A stretch of DNA of 64,000 nucleotides from Cryptomeria japonica (taxonomy: Eukaryota > Streptophyta > Pinopsida > Cupressales > Cupressaceae), in assembly GCF_030272615.1 (NCBI RefSeq), contig NC_081415.1:423232257-423296256 (forward strand), read 5' to 3'. Under the pieces are notes generated by a model. That model searched no databases. It saw only the letters and a program-made list of their open reading frames with translations, and had not been told where the DNA came from. The stretch's first letter is position 1, and the number at the start of each line of letters is the position of its first letter. Made by a program: the position numbers and the translations under genes. Below, one piece after another: positions 33,167 to 43,250 of this stretch.

Positions 33167-33761
33167 TCATACAAAAATGGTACAATACTGATACATAGGG
33201 AGCCCTCTACGACTATGATGAACTCCCTCCCTCAGAGCCTGCTGGCCTCGACGGAGTTTGAGCCCTAGAAGGACCCACCCCAAGATCATCTCTCCTGGCC
33301 CCTGTGTCCTCTGTAGCCACCCCTCGTGTTGCCCTATCCGGACAAAGGAACCCACTGATAACTCTTGCCAACATTGTTGGTAGTGCTAATCCTGTCCATG
33401 TCATGGTATCCCATGCCACATGTCCCACCCTCATCTCCAGTCCTGGATCCTAGAACACTCATCTAAGGGCATCCCTATCTCCATCTCGATCATAGGGAAT
33501 CAACTCCCCATTGATCGGTATCCTCAAAATCCTGTATACATCCTCCAAGGTGACTGTCATCTCCCCCATTGGCAAATGAAAAGTGCAAGTCTCAGAGTGC
33601 CACCTCTCCGCCAGTGCAGTCAGCAATCCCATGTTTGCCCGAAACTTAGGCACATACAAAATATGTCTCAATCCCATAGCCTCAATCGCAGCTCGATCCT
33701 CGGCTATCAACTCAAGTCGCAACCTCTGAGTCGATGGAAATCTCTCTCGTGACTCCAGCAT
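33167..33761 (-). pseudogene. Antisense plant-mobile-domain ORF in Gypsy-B
   Basis: Read against the element. From ATG 33761: about 100 codons with AIEAMGLRHILYVPKFRANM, then ERWHSETCTFHLPMGEMTVT and LEDVYRILRIPINGEL. This is the N-terminal signature (a W..ETHTFH.P.GE.T.TLEDV pattern) of the plant mobile domain (PMD, aminotransferase-like), known from MAIN/MAIL genes and transposons. After a break, 33434-33213 gives a proline/glycine-rich stretch. The domain is truncated. PMD function in DNA elements is unknown; MAIN/MAIL proteins help silence transposons in Arabidopsis. Confidence 0.78.
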
Positions 33762-33805
33762 AGGAAAATACTCTTACAGTCACACAAATCAATCATCTCA
33801 GTCCT

Positions 33806-34020
33806 AGTGACACTCACTGTTCATCACAAAGTGTTGCTTCTATCCTAGTGGTACTCCCTATTCATCACAAAGTACTACGTGTTTGACACTCCCTGTTCAT
33901 CACAAAGTGCTGCTCATATTTGCACTCACTGTTCATCACAAAGTGCTGCTCATATTTTAGTACTCCTTGTTCATCACAAAGTACTATATCTTGGTACTCA
34001 CTGTTCATCACAAAGTGCCT
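33806..34020. repeat. Minisatellite with ttcatcacaaagt core
   Basis: Six units of about 31-42 bp, each ending in ttcatcacaaagt (near 33826, 33861, 33896, 33927, 33969, 34006). A seventh degenerate copy occurs near 34198. Lies in the Gypsy-B 3' region, just upstream (on minus) of the PMD ORF. Confidence 0.85.
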
Positions 34021-34234
34021 TGATCTATCCTATCCTAGGGCCTCTGCTTGAGTGAATCCTCTTGAGAAGTTTCCTAATTGGCAAGGTATGTTTTATCATA
34101 GAATTGTCAATCCTAGCCCTATTTGCTATCCTAGTTTTCCTTAGAGGACTTGCTTGAGTGTATCCTCTCAGCAGCTTATCCAATCGACAGTGTATGTTCA
34201 TCACAAAACTACCGATTTGACCTAGAAGACACAA

Positions 34235-34444
34235 ATTCACATTTTTGGACACAAACGCACTTTCCTAACATAAACACGCTTAGAGACTACATAAACGCGC
34301 CTGCCTAACACAGATGCACTTGAAACACATAGATGTGCCTATGCTCTGCATAGACATGCCTAAAAGACATAGACGCGCCTGGCACTAACGCAGACGCGCC
34401 TAGTGAGCATAAACGCACCTAGCACCAATACAGACGTGCCTACA
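34235..34444. repeat. Minisatellite with acgcgcct-like core
   Basis: About ten imperfect units of 18-28 bp around a(c/t)gcgcct / acgcacct / acatgcct, e.g. near 34295, 34372 and 34394. CpG-containing units alternate with TG/CA versions, as expected from deamination of methylated cytosine. Confidence 0.7.
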
Positions 34445-34944
34445 TGTTTTTGACATTTTTTTGGACCCTATTCTAAGCGCCTTTATTACTCTACCTAGCA
34501 TGCATTAATGACAACAATAAATGCATCAAAGTATAAGGAGGTTTTGTGGTACTTACTGGCTCTCCTGCCTCTGCTAGCCTCTGAATTCGTCGAACGTGAT
34601 CGAATCTATGAGCCATTGCCATCGCTGCTAACTACTGCTGCTCTTATCTCACTCTGCACTCTGATCTCTTGGATGTGTGGATGACAATGAGGATGTTTCC
34701 CCCTTGTGGTCTATCTTATAGACTACCCTAGCCCTAGTCTCTTATGTCAGTCTTCGTTATCCTGTGACTTTGTCACTTTATCTGGTCAGTCCATTCTAGC
34801 CTTTCTTTCTTATCGAGAGATTGTCTGTGGTTTTTCACACATTTTCATCCAATCTCTCAAGGGGGCACATCATTCCCATCTTGGGGCAACTTTGTATCAG
34901 TTCATATTATCTTCTTTGAAATAATGTGACAAGCCGCATTATCT

Positions 34945-34959
34945 CAAAGAGGGGCAAAA
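34945..34959 (+). promoter_or_regulatory. Gypsy-B polypurine tract
   Basis: aaagaggggcaaaa sits directly before the 3' LTR, the expected primer for plus-strand synthesis. The interval 34445-34944 before it is non-coding with no recognised signal. Confidence 0.8.
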
Positions 34960-35785
34960 TGTAGACACCTAAAATTGTCTAGTCTAATTAAATAAATATT
35001 TTATTTATTTAATTATCTAAGCCTAATTCTTCTATTAATTAAACAAATCTTTATTTATTTAATTAATTCATTTATCCTCTTCTAGGCTTATTTCTCATTT
35101 AAATAAATACATTTATTTATTTAAATTATCATTTTCTTAAATCAAATAAATATTTTATTTATTTAATCATCCCACTTCTTCTATTAATTAAATAAATCTT
35201 TATTTATTTAATTAATTCATTAGTCTTTTCTACCTATGACACATGTCATTCATCTCTTAATTCATACACTACCTACCCCTTTCATTATTTTATTATTTCT
35301 TTTACCTACCCTCTAATCACAGCCGACCTCCTTTTACACCTCTCAATCTTATCCCTCCATTTCATATAGTGTCTTCTATATAAGGAGATGCTTCCTTCAT
35401 TATCAAACCCCCTCGTTGACTACTTGACTACACTATGCTTTTGAACATAGGCGATCCTACTTGCAACCACATTTCCATTTTTTGTTGAGCTCTTGTGCAC
35501 ACATAAAATATGAGAGCAAATATATCAAGCAAGATCAATGGAGATAGGAAGAATGGAGATTCAAACCCTATTGGACATGTGATGGTATAATCTTTGTGAT
35601 TTCATTTGATTTGCATTGTCTTAGGTAATCGTCATATGTTATGGTGGATCTTTGTTGTTGTCAGGCTAGGGTTTTGTGGTTGAATTCATTTAGCCTTTCA
35701 ATATCATTATTATTGTTGTATCCATTTTTATTCATTTAGCCTTTCAATATCGTTATTATTGTTGTATCCATTTTCACTATAAACA
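34960..35785 (+). repeat. Gypsy-B 3' LTR with 46-bp end duplication
   Basis: 826 bp versus 802 bp for the 5' copy. Two changes account for the 24-bp difference exactly: a tandem duplication of 46 bp (35685-35730 and 35731-35776) and a net 22-bp deletion near 35410. tatataaggag occurs again at 35376-35386. Confidence 0.9.
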
Positions 35786-35790
35786 CCAAG
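35786..35790. repeat. TSD of Gypsy-B, right copy (ccaag)
   Basis: One transition from the left copy ccagg, as expected for an ageing methylated insertion. Confidence 0.8.
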
Positions 35791-36960
35791 ATTTCTCCAT
35801 GATCTTTGGTTGTTCATTCCAAACCTTATAAAATAGTTGGCACTAATATGTCCATATCTTCCACAACATTCACACCATATCCTTGTATTGTAATCCCATG
35901 GTACTACTGAATATTGTCGGTAAGGATCTGTGTAAGTTCGGTAACCTCTAGTGTTTGCTTGGTGTGCAGACCACATGTAGTTCTTTTGTTTAAACCAACA
36001 CTTCTTGGTACTATGTCCATATCTATTGCAGTTTCTACAAAACCCTTTGAATTTTTCCTTCTGATATTTGTTAACAGACTTTGTCCTACATTGATTAGAT
36101 GTGTGACCATATTTATTGCAATTGTAACAATAACCATTAAACTTAGTCACATTTGGTTGCTTATCTTTTTTGATTTGACATATGTTGGCAATGTGACCTT
36201 GATTTCCACAGTAGTTGCAAATAGACTTCTTTCTTTTGATGTTATTCCTGTTTCCAGCTTGCTTTGATGATTCTCCTCTCTCGGTAGTATGAATTCCTTT
36301 CTCGGTAGAGTCTTTTCCTTTGTAACCGAGTCTTGCATCTCTATTGGGTCTTCTTGTATTCAGTTGCTCATCCAGCATCTTTGATGCTTCATAACTCTTC
36401 TCCAGTGTTTCCTTGGATTTCTTCTCTGTTTCAAGTTCATTAGTCAACCTTGATACTTCAAATTTCAATGCTTGATTTTCATCATTCTTCAGAATTGCTT
36501 CATGATGTGCATAACCTAGTTGATCTGATAGGTTTTGTTGAATTCCAGTCAACCTTGTGATTTCATCATTCTTATTAGATACTAAGACTTCAAGTTGTTG
36601 TTCCTCTCTTTCTAGATCTCTTTCTTTATCCTTAGCTGTCCTTAATACATCTAGATTTTTAGTCATTTGTGTGCTAAAATGTTCACGTTCTCTTTTCATT
36701 GCTTTTAGTTGATCAGCTAGTGCTTTGTTCTTTTGTTTCAATACTCCAATCATTTCTTTAGTTTCTTCAGATATACTATTCTCAGATGATGTCTCAATTT
36801 GTTCCACTAACTCTTGAGAATCCTACAAATCATCAGATAATCTTCTTGTTACTTTAAGAGATTTTTGCATTTGCCTTTGCATGTCTGCAATCACATGATT
36901 AGCATGATCCAGGTCTTCTTCCGGATACACAATCCTCCAAGATTGTTTATAGCCTTCCAT
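35791..36960 (-). pseudogene. Copia-2 zinc-knuckle Gag-like ORF, N-terminal part
   Basis: Starts MEGYKQSWRIVYPEEDLDHA at 36960. A TAG at 36825-36823 interrupts the frame, which then runs through a long coiled coil (about residues 55-190, e.g. EMIGVLKQKNKALADQLKAM) into a basic region and knuckles CNYCGNQGHIANIC, CYNCNKYGHTSNQC, CRNCNRYGHSTKKC and a degenerate CECCGRYGHISANY. With the knuckle beyond Gypsy-B, this gives five. Such proteins bind RNA. No UBN2 capsid domain is visible, so whether it acts as Gag is inferred. Gypsy-B is inserted at 35790. Confidence 0.8.
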
Positions 36961-37008
36961 TGATAAGATCTTTCTCTTTAGGCAGTTAAACCCTTTTCCA
37001 AGATTCAA

Positions 37009-37021
37009 GCTCTGATACCAA
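37009..37021 (-). promoter_or_regulatory. Copia-2 primer binding site (initiator Met-tRNA type)
   Basis: The minus strand reads ttggtatcagagc next to the LTR end at 37023, identical to the Copia-1 site. Confidence 0.88.
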
Positions 37022-37022
37022 T

Positions 37023-38171
37023 TGTTAGGCCCAATATGGAAAGCTAATGTACTGAGAGGGGAGGGGTGAATCAGTACTCCAAAACTTTTCTTGAATAATA
37101 AATTTACTGTTATGCATAAACCAAATAGTGCAGTAACATAAAATAAAGCTAAAACAAATAGATAACAATCATACATGATTCACTCCATAACACATATATT
37201 TTGGTTACGTAGAAACTCTTGGTTAGAGAGAAAAACTGTGGTGGGGATGGCACCCACAACTTCACTACTGCAATAATAAAGAGTGCTCGGTTGGAGCTAC
37301 ATGTTAGCTATTTCTGATAGCTTACCCTGTTAGGAGTAACAAGATTTGTTAGATCTACCTTGCTAAAGGATTTTACAACACTTAATCTAAATGCTGCACC
37401 TAGTTAGAGGCTTTACAATTTATAGACTTGATTAGAGTCTTTTACCCTATTAAAGGTTTCTCTTTCAACTTCACAATATTACAATAAAATCATTACAAAT
37501 ATCTGCAACTTTACATCTAAAGTGTTATAGTAGATTTTATGTGCTTAGAATAGATTACCTTGCTTCTAGCATACCTCGGTAACCCATATAGTAACTCGGT
37601 AAACCCTTCTGTTTACTCTGTTCTTCGACTGTTCTCTGAAAACCTTCTTGGTGACCTCTGTGTCTCTGTAACAGTCTTCTTACACTCATACATACACCCT
37701 TAACTCATGCTATATAAATAGATCTCTTATGACGGTGATCCAATTCATTGCTTCGATCTTACAAACATGATTTATCGAATGAATAACTATACAAAATATT
37801 TCATTGGTTAGATTGATCTCAAAATCATACACAATCTTCTAGTGCAATTTCCAATGTGATAATGGTTAGATGTGCCTCGATCTTGTAACACGTTTTCATG
37901 TGCATGTTTAGGTTCAATGAATCTGGTAACACGTTTCACTTGGTGTATATCAACTCGGCGTGTCATCTTTGCTGCTCGGTAGACATGAAAAGATACTCAA
38001 TAGAGAGCTCGGTGTATACTGCGTTCTGTGACTGCTTTCTTCTGCAACCAACTAGACTGTGCATACCAACTTCTCTGTGTATACCGACTGCATGATTCGG
38101 TAGTGTTAACTGACTAGAGTATATAGTATAACTTTGACATAAAACTAATATGAATCTGATAAGTAGTAACA
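37023..38171 (-). repeat. Copia-2 5' LTR
   Basis: 1,149 bp, the same length as 18433-19581. It starts tgttaggcccaatatgg and ends agtagtaaca, followed by the duplication attta. On the minus strand this is the promoter-bearing LTR: tatataaata-like sequence occurs near 37711-37720 (tatataaata read on plus as gctatataaatag). Confidence 0.92.
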
Positions 38172-38176
38172 ATTTA
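38172..38176. repeat. TSD of Copia-2, right copy (attta)
   Basis: Follows the Copia-2 5' LTR and precedes the remaining half of the Copia-1 LTR. Confidence 0.9.
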
Positions 38177-38645
38177 TACCATAACCTAAGACCAATTGTA
38201 GGTCGGCTCACTAAAAGATATTACAATAAAATCAATTACTAGTAAATCAATATCTGATGCATGATGTCGGCTCAATACATTTACAATAATAATAAATCAT
38301 CTTCATAACATGTCATGCTGATCTGGAACAGATATGTCTACCGATGCTTATCCTGGACCTATTTGCCGGTAACAACAAATATGCAAACCCGAATACATAA
38401 TTAACCAAATCGCCAAAACTAAGTGATCGAATAATGTCTTCAACATAACCAAGCAGTGTCCAAGTCATTCCAAGTGCCGGTGAACAATATAATCTGCCGC
38501 TAAACCAAATACCGATGACTGTGCATAAGTCTCTGACTTGCCGGTGAACATAACCAAAACCTCCAAGTGCTAATAAGTGTTGACAAGTGATGACAAGTGT
38601 TGACATCAATGACAAAACCATATCAACATATCCAAAATGCCAACA
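38177..38645 (-). repeat. Copia-1 5' LTR, upstream half (U3 side)
   Basis: Continues the LTR at 17845-18432 beyond Copia-2. The minus strand starts tgttggcattttgg at 38645, comparable to the Copia-3 LTR start tgttggacatatg, and both then share ttttgtcattgatgtcaaca. The U3 ends at ggtata next to the Copia-2 target duplication, so the TATA box was split. The five bases after it (tagaa, 38646-38650) would be one TSD copy in Copia-3. Confidence 0.78.
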
Positions 38646-40381
38646 TAGAATACTGAACCAGTTACCCCGACATCATCAGAAAAATCAACTGTACTTGAAG
38701 AGCAACACAAAGAACTTGAAAAATCAAAAAACACCAAGGTATGTAAGGCTAAATCATTCTGAAAATTAGATCATTGGAGATAAAAACATGGGAGTTATGG
38801 AAAGGAGAAAATTGGAAAATCAAGAGGTATGTTTCATTTTTCAGATTGAACTGGCATCAATAATTGAAGCTTGTAAAGATGAATGTTGGATGAAAGCTAT
38901 GGAAGATGAATTAGATCAGATAGAAAAGAATAATACTTAGACTTTGGTTCCCTGACCTATAAAGAAGAATTTTCTTGGAACTAAATAGGTTTTTAGAAAC
39001 AAACTGAATGAGGATGGACAAGTTGTAAGAAACAAGGCTAGATTGGTCTACAAAGGATATTCTTAGAAGGAAGGAATTGATTATGGTGAAACTTTTGCAT
39101 CGGTAGCTAGAATTGAAGTTGTTAGACTATTTCTTTCTTATGCAGCCTATAAGACCTACAAGGTCTATCAAATGGATGTTACGTGTGCATTTCTGAATGG
39201 AGAACTTGAAGAGGAATTCTTTCTTGAGCAACCTGGTGGACTTTTACTGACAAATGACAAAATTATGGTTTGCAGATTAAGGAAATCCCTATATGGCCTA
39301 AAACAGGCTCCTAGAGCTTGGTTTGCAAGGTTGGATAAGTATCTTTTGAAGCTTGATTTTATAAAAGGTAATGCTAACAGTAACCTATATTATAAGATCA
39401 CTAATGATGATATTTTGATTATTGAAGTATTTGTTGATGATATGATTTTTGGAGGTGAAAAAAAATTATGCATGGAATATTCTGATAATATGTAGAGTGA
39501 ATTTGAAATGTCTATGACTGGAGAAATAAGATTTTTTCTAGGTTTGCAGATTACTCAAACTGACAAAGGCATCTTTCTCTATCAAACTAAGTATCTAAGG
39601 GAATTATTGAAGAAATTTGGTATGGAAAATTCTAAACTGGTTAGTACTCCTATGGTTACAAGTAAAAAATTGTCAATTAAAGACATATCCCCTCCAGTAA
39701 ATTCTACAAGATATAAATCCATGATTGGTGGTTTTCTATATTTAACTCAGACTAGACTGGACATAATGAATGTAGTCAGTATTGTATCAAGATTTCAAAG
39801 TAATCTAAGAGAAAATCATAAGTGCAATAAAAAGGATATTCTGGTATTTGCAAGGAACAACTGAATATGGTTTATGGTACCCTAAAGATGATGACTTTAC
39901 TTTATGTGCATATATAGATGCAGATTGGATGGGTGATGTTGATGACTGGAAGAGAACTTCTGGTGGAGCATTCTTTCTTGGGAGGAAGTTGGTTTCATGG
40001 ATCAGCAAGAAGCAGTCATGCATTTCCTTATCTACTGCTGAAGCTGAATATGTTGCAGCCACAACCAATTGTACTCAAGTTCTATGAATGAAGAAGATGT
40101 TGAAGGATATACAAGTGAGTTGTAATGATCCGGTTGTTATTAATTGTGATAACTCTGCAACTATTGACATATCCAAGAATGTGGTATTTCACTCCAAGAC
40201 TAAGCACATATCCATCAAGTATAAATTTTTGAAGGAAAATGTGGAAGCAAAAGAAGTCAGATTGGTTTATGTGAACACTAAAGAACAGATAGAAAACATC
40301 TTCACTAAGCCTTTGTCACAGGAATCATTTGAGTATTTGCGAGATAAATTGGGGGTTTCTACCCCTCTGGTAGAGAATTAA
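38646..40381 (+). pseudogene. Copia-3 reverse transcriptase and RNase H
   Basis: Starts in the integrase-RT linker (KTPRYVRLNHSEN) and continues with KAMEDELDQIEKNNT, the core YQMDVTCAFLNGELEEEFFL, LYGLKQAPRAW and FVDDMIFGG, then GEIRFFLGLQITQTDKGIFL and the conserved STRYKSMIGGFLYLTQTRLD. After a frameshift near 39845, RNase H reads DADWMGDVDDWKRTSGGAFF, SLSTAEAEYVAATT and TKHISIKYKFLKE, ending at the stop 40379-40381. Several stops (near 38767, 38938, 39494, 40086) disable it, but catalytic motifs are preserved. Confidence 0.9.
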
Positions 40382-40753
40382 ATGATGCAGATGTGCATCA
40401 GTCTGGTATGCATTATCAGAGCTATCTTTTGCTCCGGATTGATGGAATATTTCTACTACTCAGGGGGAGTAGTCAACCTTGAGATTTAGAGTTTTTCTTA
40501 TTCTGTTTGATTCTTTGGCATTGCTATCAAAGGGGGAGGAATATATGGGAAAAATGTTGCTATTTATTTTTCAGATTGATTGCACTCTTTAAGGGGAGTT
40601 TTGTGGTATTTGGTCTTTTGATTAAGTTTTGGTTCAGAACTTCATTGCTATATCATTTTATGAGAAATTGTTGGCGGTCTTCCATCAGGGGAGACTTGTT
40701 TGACATTTATTGGCACTTGGATGTTTTTCAAATCTAGTGTTGTGATCAATGCC
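40382..40753 (+). other. Copia-3 3' untranslated stretch
   Basis: About 370 bp between the RNase H stop and the polypurine tract, including the run tcagggggagtag at 40459. No coding function is seen; the ORF at 40507-40737 is read in an unconserved frame. Confidence 0.6.
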
Positions 40754-40765
40754 AAAGGGGGAGAT
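40754..40765 (+). promoter_or_regulatory. Copia-3 polypurine tract
   Basis: aaagggggagat immediately precedes the 3' LTR start tgttggac, the usual copia arrangement. Confidence 0.85.
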
Positions 40766-42054
40766 TGTTGGACATATGAAGGAATTGATTATGTGTTGAA
40801 TTAATGTTTTGTCATTGATGTCAACACTAGTTGTTGTGGTTGTTTACCAACTTTCGGTAGAAGGATTGGATTGGGTAGATTATCAGTTGATTGTCACCGA
40901 TATGATCTAGATGATGGAACAAGTTTGTATGGATGGTTCATATGATTCTGAAGTATGTCTCAGTCAGTTGGTATTGACTTAATGATCAAATGCTATCTTA
41001 TGTTCTAGTAAGACTTCTTTATAGGTCTGGTAAGGGTTTCATCGACATAGATTTATTGAAGATCTTTGATGTAATGCATAAGTGGTATTGGTGTAGCTTC
41101 TAGAAGAGATTCAGGATGTTGATGGTGATTGTGTTCATGCCTTGACTAATTGGTTTCATCACTTTGACATGTGTGGATCTAATTTAGGTTAGGTGTTATC
41201 TAGGTTATGGAACAATTTTCATGCAACGTGTTGGTGGATCCTCTGATGCGATTCCAAGATGTTTTATTGATTGGATGATTTTTGTTTGGACTTGGGCCGA
41301 CATGTGTTATGATTTTATTTCAGGATTATGTAATGGATCTATTGAATTATCATTTGGGTAGCCGACCTAATTGGTTAGGTCCCAGGTTGGTATAAATATA
41401 TGTAATATCTCATTATAGATCATGGATGGATGGTAGTATGAATGGGAAAGGAGAAAATAATGTAATAATCATTTGTGTAGAGGATTTGGTCAATCATAGG
41501 TGATCAAGTTGGGTTTATGTAAGAGGTTTTAGACCTCTGATATTGAGCTTAACTGAAACTATAATCTAGCATGTTTGATGCTATCACTAGCAGTTCTTCT
41601 CTCTGGATTGTTGTCCAAATATTGTGAGGTGGTTGACATCTCTGTAGTTAGTGAGATTCCATTGTGATGAGCACTGCGCTCTAGGCAATGTGCCTTCCTG
41701 CATGTGCATGCCCGTTATGTAATCATATACTTTCTTTAGAAGTATCATCTGACTGTGGGTAGGGTTTCCCACCATGGTTTTTCCCTTTCTAGGTTTTCCA
41801 CGTACAAATCATGGTGCTATGTGTTATGGTTGCATGGTATTGATTCTCTGGTTTTCAATTATGATTTAATGCTTAATGAGTTATTCTAGTATAAGGTTTT
41901 AAGTGCTATAATTTACATAATCTATTAAGAATTGATTCGGCCCTGCCTCTCAGTTGTTCACCGGTTATCCTAATAGGTAATAGGGTGAGTACTCAACCCT
42001 ATCTTATCAATTTGATGCATTAACTGCACATTTTATATCAGGTCCTAAGGTGTC
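40766..42054 (+). repeat. Copia-3 3' LTR with TATA box
   Basis: Starts tgttggacatatg at 40766. Contains ggtataaata at 41391-41400, the TATA box, followed by tgtaatatctcatt, comparable to the split Copia-1 TATA region (ggtataaat, then gtaagatctcatt). The end near caggtcctaaggtgtca (about 42054) is chosen because the Copia-1 LTR ends with a similar caggacctaaca; the exact base is uncertain. Confidence 0.7.
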
Positions 42055-42469
42055 AATAAATAACCGTATCACATACACTCGTGCATTTTGCACATTTGCA
42101 AATTTTGTTAGTTACATATTTGATGATTAATTACTGCAATTGATAAGTGTATTACATTTAATTTATCTATGTTGCATTCACCTGTTATGGTGTCCATTAG
42201 TTAAGTGTGTTGCATATACTATTTGAGTTGTGCATTTGATGTTAGAGAGACACATTTTATTTATTTGTAATACATTTGTAATTAAATGTACTACATTTGC
42301 ATTTTTAGGGCTTAATTCACAGCGCAAGTAGGCGAATCATTGTCAATTGATTAGTTAGGTCATGTGATATGCATAAGATTATATAATGTTTGTTTTGGAC
42401 TCAAATATTTCTTCCAATATTAGGAACTTGCAAGAGTAAGCCTAAGTGCCTCTCTTTGTGACATTAGTT
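42055..42469. other. Gypsy-D 3' region next to Copia-3
   Basis: AT-rich sequence with repeated short words (attacattt, acatttgta) and no recognised gene. It should hold the upstream part of the antisense PMD gene. The Gypsy-D 3' LTR and polypurine tract are not seen. Confidence 0.45.
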
Positions 42470-43250
42470 AGATGATGCCAAGTGAGAGTATCTACATGCA
42501 ATTGGTCTTTATCACATTTGTTATATGTCTAAGATTAGGGTGAACCATGGTTTGATCACTACACTTGTTGAGTGATGGCATTCAGAGACACATTCTTTTC
42601 ACCTACCAACTAGAGAGGCTTTTGTGACACTTGAGGATGTCTAGTGCATCCTTCAAATCCCTGTATATTGTGAGAGGGCGATTTATGAGTCTCACCCTAG
42701 TATTATGACTCTCTATAGATTGTTCAAGTGCAACCAAGTTGAGTTAGGTATTTATGATTATGAGGAGATCCAATGGGGGGCTATTATGTGCATGTACGAT
42801 CAATACACCTTAGTTCTCAGTGTTGTTGTTATTGGTATATTGGATTCAGATAGATGTGGCTATGGATTTCTTGTGGGATGGGGATGGGTACTAGAGGGCA
42901 TGATTTTTGATAATAAAGTGTATGCATGGGGCTCATGTGTCTCGTCCATGTTGTATTACCATCTCCACACAGTTGCTTAATTAGGTGCATAGTCTCTTAG
43001 TTGCAACATCACTTTATTACAACGTTGGGCATGGGACCACATTGTCATGTGTCGATTGACTATTCAAAGGCATCTTGGGCTAGGACTACCATATGTTTAT
43101 ATCTATTTTGGGGCTATGACACAACGTTAGGTGGGTCACACATTATTCTAGTGACATGAGTTGGACATACTATAGCACTTTGTTTGGAGACCATACATGG
43201 ATTGCATAGTTTGGGATGATGATGTTGAGAATTTTCCATACTGTCAATAA
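42470..43250 (+). pseudogene. Plant-mobile-domain ORF antisense to Gypsy-D
   Basis: Homologous to the Gypsy-B antisense ORF and placed equivalently. The frame reads LHAIGLYHICYMSKIRVN, then a W-HSETHSFHLP pattern and AFVTLEDV, a stop near 42640, ILQIPVYCERAIYESHPSIM, and the longer central domain (GWVLEGMIFDNKVYAWGSCV). After stops near 42980, the conserved PMD end CNITLLQRWAWDHIVM follows. About 250 codons of a domain that is usually 300 or more. Degenerate, but more complete than the Gypsy-B copy. Role unknown. Confidence 0.72.

Larger units (their letters stand above)
24040..35785 (+). mobile_element. Gypsy-B, Tat-like gypsy element with RT to integrase core deleted
   Basis: LTRs at 24040-24841 (802 bp) and 34960-35785 (826 bp), with tgtagacacctaaaattg starts and ataaaca ends. 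Flanks are ccagg (24035-24039) and ccaag (35786-35790), a TSD with one substitution. Order: LTR, primer-site-like sequence, 2.5-kb leader with repeats, gag (27398-29592), protease (29605-30294), linker, integrase C-terminal tail (31240-31492), a long 3' region with an antisense plant-mobile-domain ORF (33761-33167), minisatellites, polypurine tract. RT, RNase H and most of integrase are missing between 31098 and 31240. Protease flanking sequence and integrase tail match Gypsy-D, its more complete relative in this window. Confidence 0.9.
18433..38171 (-). mobile_element. Copia-2, non-autonomous LTR element without pol
   Basis: Two LTRs of exactly 1,149 bp each (18433-19581 and 37023-38171), TG...CA ends, and perfect 5-bp duplications attta (18428-18432, 38172-38176). 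The minus-strand order is 5' LTR, primer site (37021-37009), zinc-knuckle ORF (36960-35791, resumed 24034-23857), a large unknown ORF (23334-20146), polypurine tract (19597-19583) and 3' LTR. There is no protease, RT or integrase anywhere. Gypsy-B is inserted in the first ORF. The initiator-Met primer and LTR style point to copia as the parent; the element must have been mobilised in trans. Confidence 0.9.
668..38645 (-). mobile_element. Copia-1, Ty1/copia retrotransposon broken by two nested elements
   Basis: Copia-type element read on the minus strand. Seen in order: 5' LTR (38645-38177 plus 18432-17845), initiator-Met-tRNA-type primer site (17843-17831), gag and protease (about 17808-16592), then, after the Gypsy-A insert, integrase (3272-about 2130), RT and RNase H (about 2100-668). 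The protease frame resumes exactly across the Gypsy-A insert once one copy of the 5-bp duplication is removed, proving that both flanks are one element. The 3' LTR is missing; the sequence is cut at 668 inside RNase H. It is opposite in orientation to Copia-3 and lies inside it. Many stops and frameshifts make it defective. Confidence 0.9.
38646..42054 (+). mobile_element. Copia-3, 3' half of a Ty1/copia element
   Basis: Plus-strand copia element hosting Copia-1. In the window: linker-RT-RNase H (38646-40381), a polypurine tract and the 3' LTR (40766-about 42054). Gag, protease, integrase and the 5' LTR must lie left of the window beyond the rest of Copia-1. Protein sequence is closely similar to Copia-1. 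Its right end abuts the Gypsy-D 3' region. The exact end is uncertain because the 5' LTR is not available for comparison. Confidence 0.85.

Noticed and set aside
33815-34020. CRISPR-like array (ttcatcacaaagt repeats with spacers)
   Set aside because: Plant retrotransposon context, repeats of only 13 bp, and similar rather than unique spacers; it is a minisatellite.
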